From Glossina fuscipes (lineage: Eukaryota > Arthropoda > Insecta > Diptera > Glossinidae), in NCBI RefSeq assembly GCF_014805625.2, contig NW_023998455.1, forward strand, positions 5,348,666 through 5,412,665: a stretch of DNA of 64,000 bases, read 5' to 3'. The notes under the pieces were generated by a model that saw only the letters and a program-made list of their open reading frames with translations, was not told the DNA's origin and did no database searches. Below, piece by piece: positions 58,891-64,000 of this stretch. A program made the translations under genes and the position numbers. Each line of letters begins with the position of its first letter. Positions within the stretch are counted from its first letter, which is position 1.

Positions 58891-60900
58891 TTCGAACAAG
58901 TAGGAAAGTTATATTCGGCGGAGACCGTATCTCACACACCCACCACTATTCTTTTTGTATTCTACTCTCCAAGTTCTTTTATTTGATAACCAAATCGCTA
59001 GTATTATTAAGAAAAAGGCAATCGCGGTGTCTAGAACTTTAAATTAAACCCACTTTTAGGCAGATAATAGATCTTCATTTGAATTACGCACAAAATAGTG
59101 CAAATAGTGCAAACAGTCTGTCAGTAGACTGTTTCGTAAAGTAAATGTGGAAAATGTCAGCCTTCTAGCTTCGATAATTTCTGAATAGCGAGCAAAAAGC
59201 CACAAAAGAAAAAGTGTTTTATATAACAAGAATTTTCACACTTTATGTTTTTGATTTTCTTCCACGGTCCGTTCACGGCCCTCAAAGTGTAAAGTTGTAG
59301 AAACATCCGTGAATTTGAAAAGAGTTTTTGAAGTTCACTACCCCGATTTTTATCACCTTAAGTACACGTGGAATAGCAGAGTTGTAACTGCAATGTATGA
59401 TAGTCACTGGTTATTCACTCTTCTTTTCGCACAAGCTAGCTGGCTTAATCGAGCAAACGTTTCTCGTGTTCCATACGGTTCGACGGACATTTCTTATAAC
59501 GATTATTACTTTGCTTCTTCGTACTTTCAAACATTCCGCTTATATACCGACATACTTTGTATTAATCTTTAGCAAGGATGAAAACTTTTGCAGATATGGG
59601 TTTTTCGGAACGCTATCTACATCTATACGTTTATTCTCAAAGCGGCACAATACATGCAAAACAAATGAGAACGAATATACGTTTATTTTATAAATCAGGC
59701 GAGAAATTGAAGGAAGAATTGAAAGGTTTTGAATCACGCTGTCATCAGGGCAATGCGTCAATGCGATAAAAATTATCTATAAATCGTGAGCGGCTAGAGA
59801 GTAAATCAAATTGAATGCACACAACTTCCACGTTCCTTACAAAAGCTAACATATTGTGGCTGCGAGGAAAACTGAACGATAAAGACAAAATTTCGCAGTA
59901 GTGCGAAAATGAACCGCCTTTAGATGCTTCACCTGACTAAAAAAAAGCCCCGTTAGCCAATCAGGGCTGTAGACTGACTTTCAAGGACAGCTTAGTGCGA
60001 AGGAAAGCAAAATATGAAAAAACTAGTGTTGATAAAAAGATAACTCTGGCACAGAGAACACCCCTTCTGCCCTTTTTAAGACCGAAAATTAGAGTGCGGA
60101 GTGGAATGTTTGATTTAAAGAACCTGTTGAGCGAACTTCATTTACTTGTTCTGTTCTATCTCGGTAATCTTATTTCGAAAAGTTTGAACCGATAGACGTC
60201 ATGAAAAACATGACGGAATTAGCGTTCAAAATGTTTCTTTTCTCGGAAGATGAGAGCAGCTTTTCAGATTAAGAGAGCAATCGTTTCCCATTGTTGCAAA
60301 TAAATCCGGCAAAGTGACAAATATTTCTAACCTTTAGAACCTTCAGAACGATATAACCGTGCTTTTGACATTAGGTTTCTCTTTTGCATGGCATAGCAAA
60401 TCCATTGCGCGCATAAACATTTATGATGAGACCTTTTTGCTCGTTTTTTATTTGTGACGGCAGAGAAAGGAAAAAAACACTTTCTAAGTATATTTTTAGC
60501 GTTTACCATTAATGTCATACCACAAGTTAAACCGTGAAAATTGCCATGTAATGAACTGATGACAAGACAGCGATGAAAAGCAATAAAAATTCAATATAAA
60601 AATTTGCGATTTTTTATTTTAGCTTCAACTGGTTCTGCACAAAAGCAGTTCGCTAACATTTGTAAAGCCTAGAAACATGAATCAAAGATTACATTTAACT
60701 GCACATGGCAATTATATAAGAGTTACAAACTTTTACTGGAAATAAAAAGAGAACGACAGAGAATGTCATAGGATATAAGACTTTTGTTTTATTATAGATA
60801 TTGGTTTATGTCATTTCTCATCATCGTTTGTTTTGCCGCATGACCGCTACTGGATTTTTGCAAAAATTCTTCTCTGCCCTTATTTCGCCTAATTTCAATG
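58890..60900 (-). mobile_element. Repetitive element copy 2, inverted relative to copy 1
   Basis: This is the reverse-orientation partner of 20060-22845, with the same blocks in the same order. The TTCGGC-type palindrome end is at about 58910-58930 (TTATATTCGGCGGAGACCG). It lacks the roughly 0.9 kb found in copy 1. Reading frames inside are short and disrupted, and no enzyme domain is recognised. Confidence 0.7.
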
Positions 60901-61119
60901 CATCATCCTCTTAGCAAAACTTAGAAAACATTTCCTTTTTATTTTCACCCTTTCTTTCGTCTAATGCTCATAACTTGTTAAACTACTCTTCCTCTTCTTC
61001 CTTCCTTGCAACCGCACTGCATTTATAGGCATCCCAATAATCATCCCCGCTTTCACTTTTCTCTGTTTGGGCTACAGAAACATCGCATTCTGCTGAAACG
61101 ATGAGTAGAGTAGAGGTGT

Positions 61120-61930
61120 ATGCTTTTAATCTAAAATAAAATGGAAAGAAATGAATAAAAAGTTAATAAACACCAACTTATCTTTCGCATACAGCGAATG
61201 TTTCACTATGATGAGGCGTTGAGCGGAGGCATATGCGGCCCTGAAGAATGTAAGCCGCGATATCACTGTTGCCTGCACGCGTTTACCAATGTTCTGCTTC
61301 ACTGTATGTTGCCGCTTAGCCGTATAAAAGATGTCGTACGCTTGCCGGAATGCCTCGTGGACCTTTCGTGTTGGAAACGCCGGCTTCAGACATTTGCTGA
61401 TCAAGTTGTCTCTCTTGTCCTTCGTAACTTCACGACTGGCAACCTCTTCGCAAAAGTCTTCTCCTCCAGCTTGAGATCGTTTAAACACGCTTGATATGCT
61501 CAGCAAAGTTTTGTATCGTTACCCATTCGTCCACCGATTAGAGGTCTGTTCTTAGATGCTCCTCCAAATAATCGCTGACTTCTTTCAATTCGCATTTGAG
61601 TTCCGTCCATGTGCCTGACTGGCTATGCAGCTTCAGTGGAAAATGTTCGCACGTCGCGTAAGCATTGCAGTTATGTTGCAACTATTCTGTAACTGTGCTG
61701 TGTTAATATCGACCGGGAAGAGATTGCCGCCTGTAATGTCTGTGGAGAAATGTCGTTGTAAAATTGTAGGGTACTGGCAAACGGGCATGGTACTAAGTTG
61801 GAAGGGCTGCAGCCTCTCCGCACCCAGAATCCACGGCTGGGTTTCACCATAGGCATCATCATCATCAGTTTCTGGTCAAACTGCTTCCGGAGACGCTTTT
61901 TCTGAAGTTTACACATGAACACATATAGGA
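61120..61930 (-). pseudogene. Unassigned decayed coding remnant, possibly retroelement gag
   Basis: Minus-strand frames carry protein-like segments broken by frameshifts: QFYNDISPQTLQAAISSRS, then TWTELKCELKEVSDYLEEHL, then a 126-codon frame (61506-61126) with evenly spread charged residues. The W-x-E-L-K-x-E-L-K pattern is reminiscent of Gag proteins of LTR elements, but the match is weak and I find no protease or reverse transcriptase. It could equally be another kind of decayed gene. Confidence 0.25.
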
Positions 61931-64000
61931 CGTGTGCGTAATCATGTAGTAATCGTATGCGCTGTACGTTCGCCTTCTATTGTATACTTCCTTTGAGAAT
62001 TCTCTTACGGCGTCTTTGTTGGGGCTATTTTCGTCACAGACGACAGCTTCGACTACCAGGCCATTTTTTTCAAATTTTTGAAAAAAAAATTAACTCCGGT
62101 ATACATGCCATATATAAATAATATATAATAATATGTATATATATAAATGTATATATAAATAAAAAATAAATAGTTTAAAATATGAAAATAGATAATATAT
62201 TTATATTCATGATATGAAAGATATAAAAGTTGAACCTGAAAAGAAACATGAAATATATAATAAACCATAATCATCATCAATTTTTAATTAACAACTACAT
62301 AACATCGAATGAAGCAACCTTTACTTTTATTTTTTTTACATTATAATTTATTTATATTTGTATATTTTTGCGTAATGAAAATTTATATACTAAATCTTAT
62401 ACACTAAATGTTACTTCTGTTATCACCTCCGTCTTTAGAATCTATGTTTTGTTTTTGTTTTCCTTCTGATATGAGAAGAATAAGCTAAGAACTAAGGAGA
62501 TACCAACGAGATTTCCAGGGAAACTATATGAATTTCACATAGACTCCTTGTCAATACATAAAATATATACAATTATACTTATTGTTAGTTTCTCACAATT
62601 TCTTTCAGTGCGTTTTTCATTCATTTACATATTTTTAATCTATTAGCACAATTGTAATTTTTTAATACAATGTAAAATTTTATTTGTTATTTCACTCTTT
62701 TCTGTTTTTTCTTTTAATTTTTTTTATAATACTTTCCGTTTTATTTAGCAATTTTTCGCTTTGTCTAACTTTTTTCTGCGCTTGTAAAATAGCTTCGAGA
62801 TCTCACTAAAAACCGTTGGCTGGTTTTTTTCCTTTACAAGGATTATAAAAAAAGGTAGCATGTGTTGAGAATAGAGAGAGAGAACAGAGTTGCTTTCAAT
62901 GCATGAAATCCAATACGAAATTAATCACATTTTCAAGTTAAAGGTTTGTGGAATAAATAAATCATAGTTTGAATAGCTTTGAATAGTTTTCTGTTAAAGA
63001 TAAAACACTTAGACGATAAAATCGCAAAATTTTAAACAGAACAGAACAAGAAGAAATGCGCAATATGAACGCCAATGTTTGAGAAAAGAATCTGCGTCAG
63101 AAAATCAAACAAAAAAGGGTAAAATGACTTCACAAAATAAGGAATTGAAGCTCTATTCATCCAAGTTGGAAAGTTGGAAAGCCATAACCAAGAATTTAAT
63201 TTAGACATTAAAAAAGAAGATAACGAGGTTAATAAAGTGCCCTCCAGTAAAGATCCATTTAAAACAATGCTTTCGGCATTTTTTATTAATTGTCTCCTTA
63301 GTATAAATTTATCAGTACTTTTTTTTTTAACCTCAACATTTTAAAAGAAGATTGAACTAAATTAAATTTTCAGTTTTGTTTGTTTTTATTAATTAATATA
63401 TGAATTTACGAAGATGTCTCTCCCGTAGACAATTCACACACGTCTGGCAACGGCATGAACAGTAAATAAAGAGCAATTATTTAGTTTCAATTATTTCTCA
63501 ATTTCCGGCTTCATATGTTTATATCGTAAATAAAGTTCATATTAGAATTGTGCGCAAAACCTAAAAGTACTTATAATATCCATAAGTTGCTACGGAAAAT
63601 ACACGAACGGGATGTTGACAGATTTATTGTTAATTGATCTGACCTCCGCAACATGTTTAATATTATTCTTATTTTGAGCTAGAAGAATCACTATACATAA
63701 TTAAATGAGCGAGCTTTAATTTCATGCCATATGAGAATAATAAACTGAGCGAGCTTTAATTTGGTGCCATATGAGAATAATGTTTTTGTTTCTATTAAAA
63801 TATTCCATCTTAATTGTATCGAAAGCTCCTATGTACAAAAAGCTTTTGTTTACATAATTATCAGATATATTCTTTATGGTCGCCCTGTGTTAGCTAATTT
63901 TTTTTTCTTTTGTTAGTACAGTTACAAACCACTGAAATCCTTTTCGAAACGTAACACAAAACATTTGCAAACAGCGTCATCTACATCTCAAAGTTATTTA
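61930..64000. other. Intergenic DNA without a recognisable gene
   Basis: Very AT-rich, with many poly-T and TA runs. It includes a 40-base tandem duplication at 63707-63782. No coding sequence is recognised. Confidence 0.5.
63707..63782. repeat. 40-bp tandem duplication
   Basis: The word GAGCGAGCTTTAATTT, then two or three differing bases, then TGCCATATGAGAATAAT, occurs twice at a 40-base period. It is a simple recent duplication. Confidence 0.85.

Overview
The window is eukaryotic, AT-rich, gene-poor nuclear DNA, most likely from a higher dipteran insect. The signs are short introns with GTAAGT/GTATGT donors, glutamine- and serine-rich coding runs, decayed mariner and jockey-type elements, a tRNA-derived SINE with an (AAT)n tail, and many A/T and TA tracts. 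A tephritid-like fly is my guess; nothing here proves it.

I can support two protein-coding genes, both on the minus strand. Gene A (27854 down to 14124) has seven coding exons that join in frame into a 977-residue secreted protein. It has a signal sequence, a long low-complexity N-terminal region, a thrombospondin type 1 (TSP1) domain interrupted by about 250 residues, and a C-terminal laminin-G/TSPN-like domain. One of its introns is GC-AG. Its 5.1 kb intron 2 holds a copy of a 2-2.8 kb repetitive element.

Gene B (54037 down to 46788) is the most unusual object. A signal-peptide exon is followed by twelve internal exons of 27-84 nt, every one a multiple of three, and a terminal exon. Every intron is phase 1, and two introns use GC donors. 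The predicted protein has 260 residues and I do not recognise it. Its first intron (5.4 kb) is almost entirely a tandem array of about 29 diverged copies of the signal-peptide exon. Most copies keep a phase-1 donor and an open hydrophobic reading frame, and at least five also keep an in-frame ATG. This looks like an array of alternative first exons, or its fossil, attached to a micro-exon gene. Such micro-exon architectures are known from schistosome MEG genes and aphid bicycle genes, but I know of no fly example.

The rest is intergenic or repeat-derived. 1-8.7 kb has no recognisable gene, with a SINE at 4.66 kb and repeat remnants. 8.7-12.1 kb holds two mariner transposase remnants. 28-46.4 kb is intergenic with a jockey-like LINE remnant (37.6-38.4 kb), SINE copies and old repeats. 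54-64 kb has no supported gene, with the inverted partner of the gene A intron element at 58.9-60.9 kb. The two genes show no evident functional link beyond both encoding predicted secreted proteins.
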